64,000 bases of DNA from JBFISM01 sp041608535 (GTDB taxonomy: Bacteria > Actinomycetota > Acidimicrobiia > Spongiisociales > UBA5794), in assembly GCA_041608535.1 (NCBI GenBank), contig JBFISM010000002.1, positions 1-64,000 of the forward strand. Direction: 5' to 3'. The notes under the pieces are model-generated. The model was not told the DNA's origin and did no database searches. It was given only the letters and a program-made list of their open reading frames with translations. Shown here in pieces: positions 51,034 through 60,137 of the stretch. Numbering within the stretch: the first letter of the stretch is position 1; every line of letters begins with the position of its first letter. A program made the translations under genes and the position numbers.

Positions 51034-51203
51034 GGTTCCCTCCTCTTCTCGAGCCTCGTGATACGGGCGTGAGGCTCCACCTCACAGACGTGAGGTGGCA
51101 CCGATCCTTCGTGGTCGATGCGGATCGCTCGGGTGGCTGCGACGTGGTGGTGGCGGAGCCGGGCCGGGACGTGTCTTTTCAGCTCGGGTTGTGCTCGTAA
51201 CTT

Positions 51204-51235
51204 CGATCGGGCGGCGTAGCATGTGGCGATCGGGC
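51204..51235 (+). promoter_or_regulatory. direct repeat CGATCGGGC flanking a TAGCAT -10-like element
   Basis: CGATCGGGC occurs at 51204-51212 and 51227-51235 (23-bp spacing), with TAGCAT at 51217-51222 between them, upstream of the transporter's substrate-binding gene. An AGGAGGAGGAG ribosome-binding stretch follows. It may be a promoter with an operator for a local regulator. The arrangement is seen in the sequence and the function is inferred. Confidence 0.35.
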
Positions 51236-51253
51236 AGGAGGAGGAGTCCCACG

Positions 51254-52570
51254 ATGAACCGGACAAGGCGCTGGGTGAACTTGCTGGCCATGCTGGTCGT
51301 ACTGGCGTTGCTCGCCGCCGCCTGCGGCGACGGTGACGATGACGCAGCGACGACTGCGAGCGGTGGCGACGAGCCGACCACCACTCAGGCCGACACCGGC
51401 GGTGACGATGAGGGCGACGCCGGTGGGGGCGAGGGTGTGCCCCTCGAGGACTTCAAACTCGGTATCTTGCTCGTCGGGCCGAAGACCGATCAGGGCTACA
51501 GCCAGGCCCATTTCGAGGGCGCTGAATACGCGATCGAGCAGCTCGGCCTGCCCGAGGATGCTCTGATCAGCCTCGACTTCATCAACCCGGCCGACAATCC
51601 CGGTCTCACTCCAGAAGGTGTCGCCGCCGACATGATCGACCAGGGCGCCGATCTGATCATCTTCAACTCCGACGACATGCGCGATGGAGCCTTCGCTGCT
51701 GCGGAACAGAATCCGGATGTTCCGATGATCTGGGTGTCGGGCGACAGCGCCTGGGCGGATGGGAAAAACCATCAGGCCGACCTCACCAATCTGGGCAACG
51801 TCTGGGGCAGGATGATCTTCGGCAAGATGATCGCCGGCTGCGCCGCCGCACTCGAATCGCAGACCGGCAAGCTCGGGTATCTCGGACCGCTCACGAACGA
51901 CGAGACTCGCCGGCTCGTCAACTCTGCTTACCTCGGAGCCAAGTACTGCTGGGAGAACTTCCGTGGCGAGGATCCCGACTCGCTCGAGTTCAGTGTGACC
52001 TACATCGGATTCTGGTTCGAGATCCCTGGCGTGACGCTCGATGCCACGCAGGTGGTGAACGACCTCATCGACGGAGGCGCAGACGTGGTGCTCTCCGGGA
52101 TCGACACGACGCAGGCACTGGTGCGGAGCAACCAGCGAGCCGAAGCCGGTGAGCAGCTGTGGGCGGTCCCGTACGACTACATCGACGCCTGTCAGGAGGC
52201 GCCCGGCATCTGCCTCGGCGTCCCGTACTTCAACTGGGGCCCGGCGTATCTCGACCTGGCCCAATCGGTCATCGACGGGACCTATCAAGCCGAGTGGCAG
52301 TGGATCGCTCCGGATTGGAGCGACATCAACAATCCCGATACGAGCATCATCGGTTACGCCAAGGGCGATGGGCTCTCGGCGGACGCGTCGGCAACCCTCG
52401 ACGACTTCATCGCGGGGCTCGGTGACGGCTCGATCCAGCTCTACACGGGCCCGCTCAACTGGCAAGACGGCACCCCATTCCTCGGCGATGGGGAGGTGGC
52501 CACCGATTTCCAGATCTGGTACTCCGAGCAGTGTCTCGAAGGCATCGAGGGGGTCTGCGACCTCGAGTAG
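51254..52570 (+). CDS. BMP-family ABC transporter substrate-binding lipoprotein
   Basis: A 438-residue lipoprotein. The signal peptide ends in the lipobox LLAAAC (Cys at about 24), followed by an acidic linker of about 40 residues and the BMP/PnrA fold (about 70-430): GILLVGPKTDQGYSQAHFEG, then IIFNSDDMRDGAFAAAEQNP and LGYLGPLTNDETRRL. Members bind nucleosides, autoinducer-like or simple sugars. The neighbouring ATPase and two permeases complete the importer. AGGAGG lies about 9 nt before the ATG. A GC-rich hairpin follows the gene and may keep its expression above that of the membrane components. Confidence 0.92.
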   Translation: MNRTRRWVNLLAMLVVLALLAAACGDGDDDAATTASGGDEPTTTQADTGGDDEGDAGGGEGVPLEDFKLGILLVGPKTDQGYSQAHFEGAEYAIEQLGLPEDALISLDFINPADNPGLTPEGVAADMIDQGADLIIFNSDDMRDGAFAAAEQNPDVPMIWVSGDSAWADGKNHQADLTNLGNVWGRMIFGKMIAGCAAALESQTGKLGYLGPLTNDETRRLVNSAYLGAKYCWENFRGEDPDSLEFSVTYIGFWFEIPGVTLDATQVVNDLIDGGADVVLSGIDTTQALVRSNQRAEAGEQLWAVPYDYIDACQEAPGICLGVPYFNWGPAYLDLAQSVIDGTYQAEWQWIAPDWSDINNPDTSIIGYAKGDGLSADASATLDDFIAGLGDGSIQLYTGPLNWQDGTPFLGDGEVATDFQIWYSEQCLEGIEGVCDLE

Positions 52571-52596
52571 GGGAAACGAGCCTCGGTTCGGTCAAC

Positions 52597-52621
52597 AGGG
52601 GAGGGTCCTTGGCCCTCCCCT
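52597..52621 (+). terminator. GC hairpin after the substrate-binding gene (attenuator or mRNA stabiliser)
   Basis: AGGGGAGGG at 52597-52605 pairs perfectly with CCCTCCCCT at 52613-52621 around a 7-nt loop. No T tract follows. Such hairpins between a binding-protein gene and its ATPase gene commonly cause partial termination or 3' protection. Confidence 0.6.
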
Positions 52622-52682
52622 GCCGCACGACCACGACTTGGCCGAGACATCGGCGCACTCGATTCTCTAGCCTCGGAGCGCC

Positions 52683-54173
52683 ATGAGCCTCGAGCTGCGC
52701 GACATTCACAAGCACTTCGGTCCGGTACGCGCCAACGACGGCATCACCATCACCGTCGAAGCGGGCACCTTGCACGGTCTGCTCGGAGAGAATGGGGCCG
52801 GCAAATCGACGCTGATGAAGGTGCTCTCCGGGTTCCACGCCGCCGATTCGGGGGAGATCGTGCTGAACGGTCGGGAGATTCGTCTGGCTTCGCCGCAGGA
52901 TGCCATTGCCGCCGGTATCGGGATGCTGCACCAGGACCCGCTCGTCTTCCTCCCGTTCACCGCCCTCGACAACTTCGTCCTGGGAAGCCCGGGTGCGATC
53001 CGACTCGACCGTAGATCGGCGGCGGCGGAGTTCAAGGAGCTGTGCTCCCGATACGGCTTCAATCTCGATCCGGACACTCCCGCCCGGCTGCTCACGGTGG
53101 GGGAACGACAGCAGCTCGAGATCGTGCGGTTGTTGTGGCTGGGCGCCAAGGTCTTGATCCTCGACGAACCAACCACCGGTATCTCAGCGGACCAGCGTGC
53201 CAAGCTGTTCGGCACGCTGAAGGAGCTCGCCACAGAAGGCATGAGTGTCATCTTCGTCTCGCACAAGCTCGAGGAGGTCGACGAGCTGTGCGATCGGGTG
53301 ACCGTGATGACCCGGGGAAAGGTCGTCGGCGAGCTCGATCTGCCGGTGCCGCCGCAGCAGCTCGTCGAGCTGATGTTCGGTCAGGCAGTAGAGATGCAGG
53401 ACCGGGCGGAGGTGGATCTCGGTGGGCCCCACCTGCGACTGAGCGGGGTTCGCACCGCCTCTGGCCTGCTCAGTGAGCACTCTCTCTCGATCGATGTCCA
53501 TGCCGGGGAGGTGATCGGGCTCGCCGGGATGGAAGGGAGCGGGCAAGACACGTTTCTCCGCTTGTGTTGCGGGATGCGCGCCCCCAAGGAGGGGAAGGTC
53601 ACGATCGCCGGCCGTGATCTCACCGGCAAGCACTATCACGATTTCCTGGATGCAAACCTGAAGTACCTACCGGCCGGCCGCCTGGAGGAAGGTCTCATCC
53701 AGGGACTCACCGTCACGGAGCACTTCGTCCTGACCGGCGACGACACCAGCTTCTTCATCGACTGGGACAGAGCGCGCGGGGTGGCCAAGCGCCAGGTCGA
53801 GCACTTCACCATCAAGGGGACCGAGGCTTCGACCGCCGAGTCACTTTCCGGTGGCAACCAGCAACGTCTGCTGCTCGCCATGCTCCCGCCGCGGCTGTCC
53901 GTGCTCCTCATGGAACATCCCACCCGAGGTCTCGACATCGAATCCGCCGATTGGGTCTGGAGACAGCTCCTGGCGAGGCGGGAGGAGGGAACCGCGATAG
54001 TCTTCGCCTCGGCCGATCTCGACGAGCTGCTGCGCTACAGCGATCGCATCCTCGTCTTCTTCTCCGGGGCGATCATCGGCGAGCTCGACGCCGGCGCAAC
54101 CAACGTCGACGAGATCGGCATGCTCATCGGTGGGCGGACGGCGCCGATTCACCGCGGTGAGCTCGCACCGTGA
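52683..54173 (+). CDS. ABC transporter ATPase, nucleoside/simple-sugar type (two ABC domains)
   Basis: A 496-residue protein with two tandem ATP-binding cassettes. The first (about 1-230) has Walker A LLGENGAGKST, a LTVGERQQLEI signature in place of LSGGQ, and VLILDEPTTGIS. The second (about 250-490) has a degenerate Walker A (GLAGMEGSGQDTFLR), the intact signature LSGGNQQ and LLMEHPTRGLD. This asymmetry is normal for the family. GGAG lies 5-6 nt before the ATG. Its TGA overlaps the GTG of the first permease gene. It energises uptake with the BMP lipoprotein and both permeases. Confidence 0.93.
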   Translation: MSLELRDIHKHFGPVRANDGITITVEAGTLHGLLGENGAGKSTLMKVLSGFHAADSGEIVLNGREIRLASPQDAIAAGIGMLHQDPLVFLPFTALDNFVLGSPGAIRLDRRSAAAEFKELCSRYGFNLDPDTPARLLTVGERQQLEIVRLLWLGAKVLILDEPTTGISADQRAKLFGTLKELATEGMSVIFVSHKLEEVDELCDRVTVMTRGKVVGELDLPVPPQQLVELMFGQAVEMQDRAEVDLGGPHLRLSGVRTASGLLSEHSLSIDVHAGEVIGLAGMEGSGQDTFLRLCCGMRAPKEGKVTIAGRDLTGKHYHDFLDANLKYLPAGRLEEGLIQGLTVTEHFVLTGDDTSFFIDWDRARGVAKRQVEHFTIKGTEASTAESLSGGNQQRLLLAMLPPRLSVLLMEHPTRGLDIESADWVWRQLLARREEGTAIVFASADLDELLRYSDRILVFFSGAIIGELDAGATNVDEIGMLIGGRTAPIHRGELAP

Positions 54174-55231
54174 ACCGGTTCAATGCGGCGAGTTTCGTCA
54201 TCCCTGCGGCCGTGGTCGTGGTCAGCGCCGTCGCCCTTCTCTGGTTGGCGGGCACCAACCCTTGGGAGCCGATCCAGCTGATCATCGAGGGATCCATCGG
54301 ATGGCCGCCGTTCGAGGAGGGCTCGGCCGCCAAGGTCGGTGACACCGTCATGGTGTGGGTGCCCATCGCGCTGGCCTCTGCCGGGCTGATCGTGACGTTC
54401 GCTGCCGGGATGTGGAACATCGGCATCGAAGGACAGATCATCATGGGTGCCATCGCCGCTGCCTTCGTCGCCAGAGAAGTGAGCACCGCCCGCCCGCTGC
54501 TGATCGCACTCACCATCGTCGCGGGTGTGCTCGGCGGGCTGTTGTGGGGGCTGCTCGTTGGATTGCTGCGCACCGTGGGCGGGGTGAATGAGATCTTCGG
54601 AGGGCTCGGACTCGACTTCGTTGCGATCTCCTTGACGACGTATCTCATCATCGGTCCGTGGTCACGCACCGGAGTGGCATCGACCAGCGGCACCGACGTG
54701 TTCGCCGACGCTGCGTTGCTCCCCTCGCTGGAGCGAACCCGGCTCTCGCCGCTCGCGGTGGCACTGGCCCTCGTCGCCATTGTCGGTGTGTGGATCCTGT
54801 TCCGGGGCACGCTCTACGGGCTGAAGCTGAAAGCCGTTGGCGCCAACCGCGTGTCAGCGTTCTTGATGGGCATTCCCACGAACCGCTATCTGCTCGGAGC
54901 GTTCATGATCTGTGGCGCTCTCGCCGGAATCGCTGGTATGTCGCAGGCCACCGGGTTTCACTACAAGCTCATCCCGGCGATCTCGGGCAACTACGGGTTC
55001 CTCGCCATCCTCGTCGTCCTGTTGGCACGGTTTCGTGCTTTCTGGGTGATCCCGATCTCGTTCTTCTTCGCCATGATCGCGGTGGGTAGTTCTCAGCTCG
55101 ACCTGCGGCTCGACGTCAATTCTGCTCTCGGCGGGGTGCTGCAGGGTGTGCTGGTGCTGTCTGCGATGTTCGGGTTGGGTTGGGCGGTGCACCGCAGCCG
55201 ACGTCGGGCCGAGCAGGAGATGGCGCCATGA
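54170..55231 (+). CDS. ABC transporter permease, BPD-2 type (first subunit)
   Basis: A 353-residue membrane protein with about eight to ten helices of the branched-chain/simple-sugar permease family. FAAGMWNIGIEGQIIMGAIA (about 81-100) and LFRGTLYGLKLKAVGANRVS are typical, with AFLMGIPTNRYLLGAFMICG after them. It pairs with the permease encoded next to form the transport path. The GTG start overlaps the ATPase stop (GTGA), and its TGA overlaps the next ATG (ATGA). Confidence 0.92.
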   Translation: MNRFNAASFVIPAAVVVVSAVALLWLAGTNPWEPIQLIIEGSIGWPPFEEGSAAKVGDTVMVWVPIALASAGLIVTFAAGMWNIGIEGQIIMGAIAAAFVAREVSTARPLLIALTIVAGVLGGLLWGLLVGLLRTVGGVNEIFGGLGLDFVAISLTTYLIIGPWSRTGVASTSGTDVFADAALLPSLERTRLSPLAVALALVAIVGVWILFRGTLYGLKLKAVGANRVSAFLMGIPTNRYLLGAFMICGALAGIAGMSQATGFHYKLIPAISGNYGFLAILVVLLARFRAFWVIPISFFFAMIAVGSSQLDLRLDVNSALGGVLQGVLVLSAMFGLGWAVHRSRRRAEQEMAP

Positions 55232-56205
55232 GTGGGGTGTGGGCTGCGTTCGTCGGGCTATTTGACACGGCCACAATCGCCTCCATAGTCGCCGGTGCGT
55301 CGGGTCTGCTGTTCGCCACGATGGGAGAGACCATCAGCGAGAAGGCAGGAGTCATCAACTTGTCGGTCGACGGGAGCATGATGCTGGCCGCTCTCGCCGG
55401 ATTCGTGGTCGCATTCGAGACCGGCAACGTCTGGCTCGGCTTTCCTGCGGCGGCGGCGGTGGGCGTCATCGTCGCCTTGCTCATCGTGTTCGGCAACATC
55501 GAGCTGGACCTGAATCAGGTCGCCGTCGGCTTCGTCCTATTTGCTCTGTGCACCGAACTCAGTCGCTTTCTGGGCAGCTCGTATGTCGGGCGGCAACCCG
55601 TGGCCGTCCCGGCGTGGGACATCCCACTGTTGAGCGAGATCCCCTTCCTCGGCCGGGTGCTGTTCAGTCACAACGTGGTGGTGTACCTCAGCTTGCTCAC
55701 CGTCGTCGTGACCTACCTGTACATGTATCGCACTCGCGCCGGCCTCGATCTGCAAGGTATCGGGGAGCGACCCGAGGCGGCCCATGCCCGCGGGGTGCCG
55801 GTGAACCGGCTGCGCTACTGGTACACGGCGCTCGGGGGAGCGCTCATCGGGATCGGCGGTGCGGCGTTCACCCTCGACGTGAAGCTGGGCTGGTCGGACC
55901 GGCCCACCCGCAATTTCGGGTGGATCGTGCTCGCCATCGTCATCTTCGGGGGCTGGCACCCGCTCCGTGCCGCAGTGGGTGTGCTGCTGTTCGGTGCGCT
56001 GCAGGCCTTTGCGCTCAACCTCCAGCCCGAGTTCCCGGGTCTGTCCCAGGTGCTGCCCAGCATCCCCTTCCCCCTCATGATCTTGGCGTTGGTGATCGTG
56101 AACTGGAAGACGATGCTGCGGTGGCTGGATCGATACCCATTCTTACGAGCCGTCTTGCGCAGTGACCCGCCGAGTGCCATCGGCACTCGCTTCGAAGTCA
56201 ATTGA
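55228..56205 (+). CDS. ABC transporter permease, BPD-2 type (second subunit)
   Basis: A 325-residue membrane protein with about eight helices. FATMGETISEKAGVINLSVD (about 30-49) is the family motif of the second permease of nucleoside/sugar importers, followed by GIGERPEAAHARGVPVNRLR and an ALGGALIGIGGAAFTLDV helix. It is the last gene of the transporter operon. The ATG is fixed by the ATGA overlap with the preceding permease and by a GGAG site inside that gene. Confidence 0.92.
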   Translation: MSGVWAAFVGLFDTATIASIVAGASGLLFATMGETISEKAGVINLSVDGSMMLAALAGFVVAFETGNVWLGFPAAAAVGVIVALLIVFGNIELDLNQVAVGFVLFALCTELSRFLGSSYVGRQPVAVPAWDIPLLSEIPFLGRVLFSHNVVVYLSLLTVVVTYLYMYRTRAGLDLQGIGERPEAAHARGVPVNRLRYWYTALGGALIGIGGAAFTLDVKLGWSDRPTRNFGWIVLAIVIFGGWHPLRAAVGVLLFGALQAFALNLQPEFPGLSQVLPSIPFPLMILALVIVNWKTMLRWLDRYPFLRAVLRSDPPSAIGTRFEVN

Positions 56206-56214
56206 GGGCGAAGG

Positions 56215-57075
56215 TCAGCTCGGCTCCAGTGCGGAGTCACGCTCGGCGATGATGACGACCCGCTGCGGGAACGGAATCTCCACAGCCGCGTCTCCGAGGG
56301 CAGCGTGGGTTGCCTTGATCACTGCGTCGCGCACCCGCCATTCGTCGCCGATCGGCGGATCGTGCCAGAAGCGCAGAGCGAAGTTGATGCTCGACGCACC
56401 GAACTCGTAGGCGAGGGCTTCCGGCGGGGGATCGTCGAGCACACCCTCGATGTTGCGCAGCACGCCGCGCAGCAGCTCGCCGACGTCACCGAGCTCGCTG
56501 TCGTAGGCAACTCCCACCTCCACGGTGGTGCGGCGTACACCGCGGATCGTGTGGTTGATGATCGGGTTGCGCCACACCTCGGCATTGGGGATGTAGATCA
56601 GCTCGCCGTCATAGGTGCGCACCGTCAGCTCTCGCAGACTTATGTCCTCGACGACGCCGCGATGATCGGCGGTGGAAATCTCGTCGCCTTGGTTGAAGGG
56701 GCGCCGTGCCGACAGGAAGACGCCGGCGATGAAGTTCTCCAAGACCTCTTGGAACGCAAACGCCAGGGCGAGACCGAGCAAACCCACCACACCGAGCAGC
56801 GGTGCGAGCGATACCCCGACCCGCTGCATGGCATAGAAGAAGACGAGCACGAAGACGACGATCGAAGCCAGCCTTGCCAGCAGTCTGGCGACGAAAGGGG
56901 CGAGTTGCGCGGCAGACACCCTCTTGACGATGCGGAACGTGATCAACGCCGCCACGATGGCAGCGAGGGTCAGCCCACCCGCCCACAACCAGTCCGCAAG
57001 CGTGAGCGCCCCGAGCTGCTCCAATGCTTCACCCGCATCCGCATCGGTGGTTGCGGCCAGCAGCGACGATGCCAT
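56215..57075 (-). CDS. MscS-type mechanosensitive ion channel
   Basis: A 286-residue membrane protein. Three helices (about 27-48, 65-83 and 90-116) lead to the pore-lining LGVVGLLGLALAFAFQEVLE (about 93-112), followed by the beta domain with FNQGDEIS, GVVEDISLRELTVRTYDG and the IPNAEVWRNPIINHT segment, then the cytoplasmic cage domain. It would open under membrane tension to release solutes. AGGAG lies 8 nt before the ATG at 57075. The frame extending to 57243 has no site. It is divergent from the DUF2254 gene. Confidence 0.92.
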   Translation of the reverse strand: MASSLLAATTDADAGEALEQLGALTLADWLWAGGLTLAAIVAALITFRIVKRVSAAQLAPFVARLLARLASIVVFVLVFFYAMQRVGVSLAPLLGVVGLLGLALAFAFQEVLENFIAGVFLSARRPFNQGDEISTADHRGVVEDISLRELTVRTYDGELIYIPNAEVWRNPIINHTIRGVRRTTVEVGVAYDSELGDVGELLRGVLRNIEGVLDDPPPEALAYEFGASSINFALRFWHDPPIGDEWRVRDAVIKATHAALGDAAVEIPFPQRVVIIAERDSALEPS

Positions 57076-57224
57076 GAATTCGCTCCTCGAGTTCGTGCAC
57101 CGCCGTGGCGACCGGTGCGTTCCGACTGCATCTTGACAAACCCGTGCGTCGGGTTCACGTACCTCTGCCGCCACCTCCGCGGCCGGCGACGGTGTTCCGA
57201 TCGCCGGCAACCGGATGGCGCGTC

Positions 57225-57250
57225 GTTTCCCGATGGCAGACATCGGGTAG
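57225..57250 (+). promoter_or_regulatory. SigB/SigF-like promoter (GTTT-N16-GGGTAG) before the DUF2254 gene
   Basis: GTTT at 57225-57228 and GGGTAG at 57245-57250 are separated by 16 nt, matching the group-3 sigma (SigB/SigF) consensus of Gram-positive bacteria. The GTG start at 57260 lies 9 nt downstream, so the transcript would be almost leaderless. The sigma gene of this type is encoded 3 kb away. Confidence 0.55.
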
Positions 57251-57259
57251 CTTCGTGGC

Positions 57260-58516
57260 GTGAAGCCTCGCCGTCTGCTCTACCGGCTGCGCGACAGCCA
57301 GTTCCTCATTCCCGTGCTGTTCATCGGTGCGAGCTTGCTGCTCGTCTATGCCACCAATCAGCTCGATGACAGCGGGATCTCCGGACCGCTCCTCATATCA
57401 TCGGAGGCACCGGCGGCGCGCACACTGCTGGCAACCATCGCCGGATCGATCATCACGGTGGCCGCCCTGGTCTTCTCCTTGAGCGCCGTCACCGTGCAAC
57501 TCGCCGGTAGCCAGTACTCGCCACGCGTGGTGCACGGCTTTCTCCGGGATCGCTTCCAGCAGATGATCGTCGGCGTCGTGATGGGCTCTTTCACCTATGC
57601 ACTCACTGCGCTCGCCGTGCTCGGCAGTGCCGAGGCAGAGGCGCAGCGGGTCGATTGGTCGGCGTCCGTTGCGGTTGTTCTCGCTCTCTTCGCCGCCGTT
57701 TCCATCGTTGCCTACATCGATCACATCACCCGGAGGGTGCGTATCGACGACACGATCAGGCGCATCGCGGTGTCCACCGAGGAGGTGTTCCGCGAGCTGG
57801 CTGAAGCCACGTCCTCGGGGCACGCTCCCGGTGGTGCCGCCATGAACATCCCCGTGGCGACCGACTCGTGGAACATCGTGCCCGATACCGACACCTGTGC
57901 GGTGCGAGCTGCAGCATCGGGTTTCGTCCAGGGCATCGACGTCGAGGGAGCGGTCGATGCATTGCCCGATGGAGCGATCGCCCGTCTCGACATCTGGGTG
58001 GGATCGTACGTGACTGTGGGCCACCGGCTGTTCACGGTGTGGCTCGAGGAAGACCGCAGCCTGGGCGAGGAGGAGATACGCCGCCTCGTTGATACGGTGG
58101 CACTCGACGAGAGCCGCACGATCGAAGCCGATCCTGGGTTCGGAATCCGTCAGCTCGTCGACATCGCACTGCGGGCGTTGTCTCCCGGAGTCAACGATCC
58201 GGCCACCGCCGGCGACGTCGTCCGCCATCTCGCCGGACCGCTCCGAGCTGCCTACCTGTACACCGACCCGCATCGTGTCGTCGCCACCGACGGAGTGCGG
58301 CTTGCGATGCCGCACGCCCCCACCGCCGCCCAACGTGTCGAGGCGGCTCTGGAACCCATCCGCCGAGCAGCGGCCGACCAGCTGTTCGTACTGGAGACAA
58401 TCGTCGCCACGGTGCGCGCCCTCGTCGACGACCTCGAGGAGCAGGGGTTCGACGGCTCCGCCTTGGTCGAGGTGGAGCTGGCCGCACAGAAGGACCTCGA
58501 TCTGGTGCTGGGCTGA
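57260..58516 (+). CDS. DUF2254-family membrane protein
   Basis: A 418-residue protein. Four N-terminal membrane helices (about 14-34, 53-80, 98-122 and 133-155) are followed by a cytoplasmic region. The SIITVAALVFSLSAVTVQLA segment (about 62-81) and SQYSPRVVHGFLRDRFQQ are hallmarks of DUF2254, as is DIALRALSPGVNDPATA later on. The function is unknown. There is no Shine-Dalgarno. A SigB/SigF-like promoter with near-leaderless spacing supports this GTG start and suggests induction under general stress together with Dps. Confidence 0.85.
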   Translation: MKPRRLLYRLRDSQFLIPVLFIGASLLLVYATNQLDDSGISGPLLISSEAPAARTLLATIAGSIITVAALVFSLSAVTVQLAGSQYSPRVVHGFLRDRFQQMIVGVVMGSFTYALTALAVLGSAEAEAQRVDWSASVAVVLALFAAVSIVAYIDHITRRVRIDDTIRRIAVSTEEVFRELAEATSSGHAPGGAAMNIPVATDSWNIVPDTDTCAVRAAASGFVQGIDVEGAVDALPDGAIARLDIWVGSYVTVGHRLFTVWLEEDRSLGEEEIRRLVDTVALDESRTIEADPGFGIRQLVDIALRALSPGVNDPATAGDVVRHLAGPLRAAYLYTDPHRVVATDGVRLAMPHAPTAAQRVEAALEPIRRAAADQLFVLETIVATVRALVDDLEEQGFDGSALVEVELAAQKDLDLVLG

Positions 58517-58539
58517 CGGGCGGCGGGGCCTGCCGGGGC

Positions 58540-60090
58540 TCAGCCGCTTCGGGAGATGGTGAGCACGGCGACATCATCGGCTCGCTCCGGATCTGCGCCG
58601 ACGATGACGGCTTCGGCCACCGAACGCACATCGCGATCGGTGGTGGCGAGCCTGGCGGCCAGGCTCGCCAGCCCCCGCCCGATGCCGGCGGTTCGCTCGT
58701 CGAGAGCGCCGTCGGTGAACATCACCAGCACCTCACCGGTGTGGAGTCGAGCGGTGGACTCGGTGGCCGGAGGTTCCGGCTCACGAAACGCACCAAGTGG
58801 TGGTGCCGGATGGGCATCCACATAGCGCACCCCTCCATCGCCTGCGATCAGAGGGGGAGGGTGGCCGGCAGTGACCATGGCAACATCGCCGGTGTCCGCC
58901 TCGATGTCGACCACCGCCGCGGTCGCCACGATTCCCTCCTCACGACAGAAGGTGTCGGCATCGGCCACGACGAGGGGCAGCGCCTCCCCCGTCGCCAGCT
59001 GGGCGTGGAGGTGCGCACGTAAGAGACCCATCTCGGCGGCGGCGCGGAGACCCTTGCCCACCACGTCACCGATCACGAGTCGCACTCCGCCGGGAACCTC
59101 GATGGCGTCATACCAGTCGCCACCTGCCTGCTCGGTCCGGCGGCTCGGCACGTAGCGCACGACGGTGGCGAAGCCAGTCAGATCGAACTGATGTGGCGGG
59201 GAGAGGACCCGCTGCACAGCGATCGTCTCCTGTCGGCGCTGAGCGATGGAAGCAAGGGCGCCGAGCCCGGTGGCAGCCGTCGTTGCGAGATCGGTGAGGT
59301 GATCCATTGGTACCAGTCGCTCCGAGGTTGCGTCGAGGCCTCCAACCACGACCCCACCGGCGATTCCCGGGAAGGGCACCACGATCTCGCGGCCGTGTCT
59401 GTGGCTGACGGCCGCTGGGTTGCGGTGCTGACGCAGCAGTGCGGCGAATCGGTTGCGCTCCTCCGGGTTCGTGGCAGGGAACACGTTGGTCGTGCGAAGG
59501 TGTCTCGTGATAACGCTGCACTGGCCGGCGAGCAACACGCCATCGACGGCTCTTTTGATGTGGCCGGCGAGGAGATCGGCCGCAACGTTCGGATCGTCGT
59601 GGTCGGCCAGGGCAATCGCTGCAGTCCCCAAGGTGCGCTCTGCGGTGCGCAGCCGTTGCTCCTGGCGCACGGCGGTTACGTCGTACTGGATGGCGATGAA
59701 GTGGGTGCACGAGCCGAAGGCGTCGACCACCGGATCGATGGTCCAGTACATGACGAACGGCGAGCCGTCGGCTCGGTAGTTGATCGTCTCCCCCTCGAAG
59801 CGCTCCGCATGGCTCAGGCGGTTGCGCAGCTCGGCGAGCACCAGGCGATCGGTGAGCGGGCCCTGCAGCACGCGCGGGTTCTTCCCGATGATCTGCGTCG
59901 GGTGATATCCGGTGAGCTTGGTGAACGCGTCGTTGACGAACAGCACTGTGGGGCCCGGTGCGTCGAGCGCGCTGTCGGTGATGCACACGGCATCGCCGTG
60001 ATTACGAACCGCGATTTCGAACACCTGCGAGGGTATGTTGGTCTTCATCGACTCGTCACGTTTGTCTCGGGGCAGGTCGGGTAGAGGCAT
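58540..60090 (-). CDS. PAS/LOV-like sensor fused to a PP2C (SpoIIE/RsbU-type) phosphatase
   Basis: About 516 residues. An N-terminal PAS domain of LOV type (about 20-125) is followed by a middle GAF-like linker and a C-terminal PP2C-type Ser/Thr phosphatase (about 305-510) with GGDWYDAI, IGDVVGKG, AGHPPPL and FTDGALDE. In the PAS domain the LOV motif GxNCRFLQ reads GKNPRVLQ, so the photo-adduct Cys is Pro. NYRADG and IAIQYDVT are otherwise LOV-like. The phosphatase should dephosphorylate the STAS antagonist and so free the sigma factor encoded nearby. The start is uncertain (ATG at 60117, 60090 or 60048). Confidence 0.85.
   Translation of the reverse strand: MPLPDLPRDKRDESMKTNIPSQVFEIAVRNHGDAVCITDSALDAPGPTVLFVNDAFTKLTGYHPTQIIGKNPRVLQGPLTDRLVLAELRNRLSHAERFEGETINYRADGSPFVMYWTIDPVVDAFGSCTHFIAIQYDVTAVRQEQRLRTAERTLGTAAIALADHDDPNVAADLLAGHIKRAVDGVLLAGQCSVITRHLRTTNVFPATNPEERNRFAALLRQHRNPAAVSHRHGREIVVPFPGIAGGVVVGGLDATSERLVPMDHLTDLATTAATGLGALASIAQRRQETIAVQRVLSPPHQFDLTGFATVVRYVPSRRTEQAGGDWYDAIEVPGGVRLVIGDVVGKGLRAAAEMGLLRAHLHAQLATGEALPLVVADADTFCREEGIVATAAVVDIEADTGDVAMVTAGHPPPLIAGDGGVRYVDAHPAPPLGAFREPEPPATESTARLHTGEVLVMFTDGALDERTAGIGRGLASLAARLATTDRDVRSVAEAVIVGADPERADDVAVLTISRSG
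60060..60084 (+). promoter_or_regulatory. SigB/SigF-like promoter (GTTT-N15-GGGTAG) before the canonical GHKL kinase
   Basis: GTTT at 60060-60063 and GGGTAG at 60079-60084 with 15-nt spacing, on the plus strand. It lies inside the start region of the opposing phosphatase gene, about 54 nt before the ATG at 60138. If used by the local sigma factor it would make production of its likely anti-sigma kinase self-induced (negative feedback). Confidence 0.5.
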
Positions 60091-60137
60091 GATGTCAGAA
60101 TCAGGCCGGGCACTCATCACCAACGCAACGACGAGAG

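Noticed and set aside
57117..57141. SigB/SigF-like promoter for the MscS gene on the minus strand
   Set aside because: A GTTT is present, but the position 15 nt downstream reads GAACGC rather than GGGTA.
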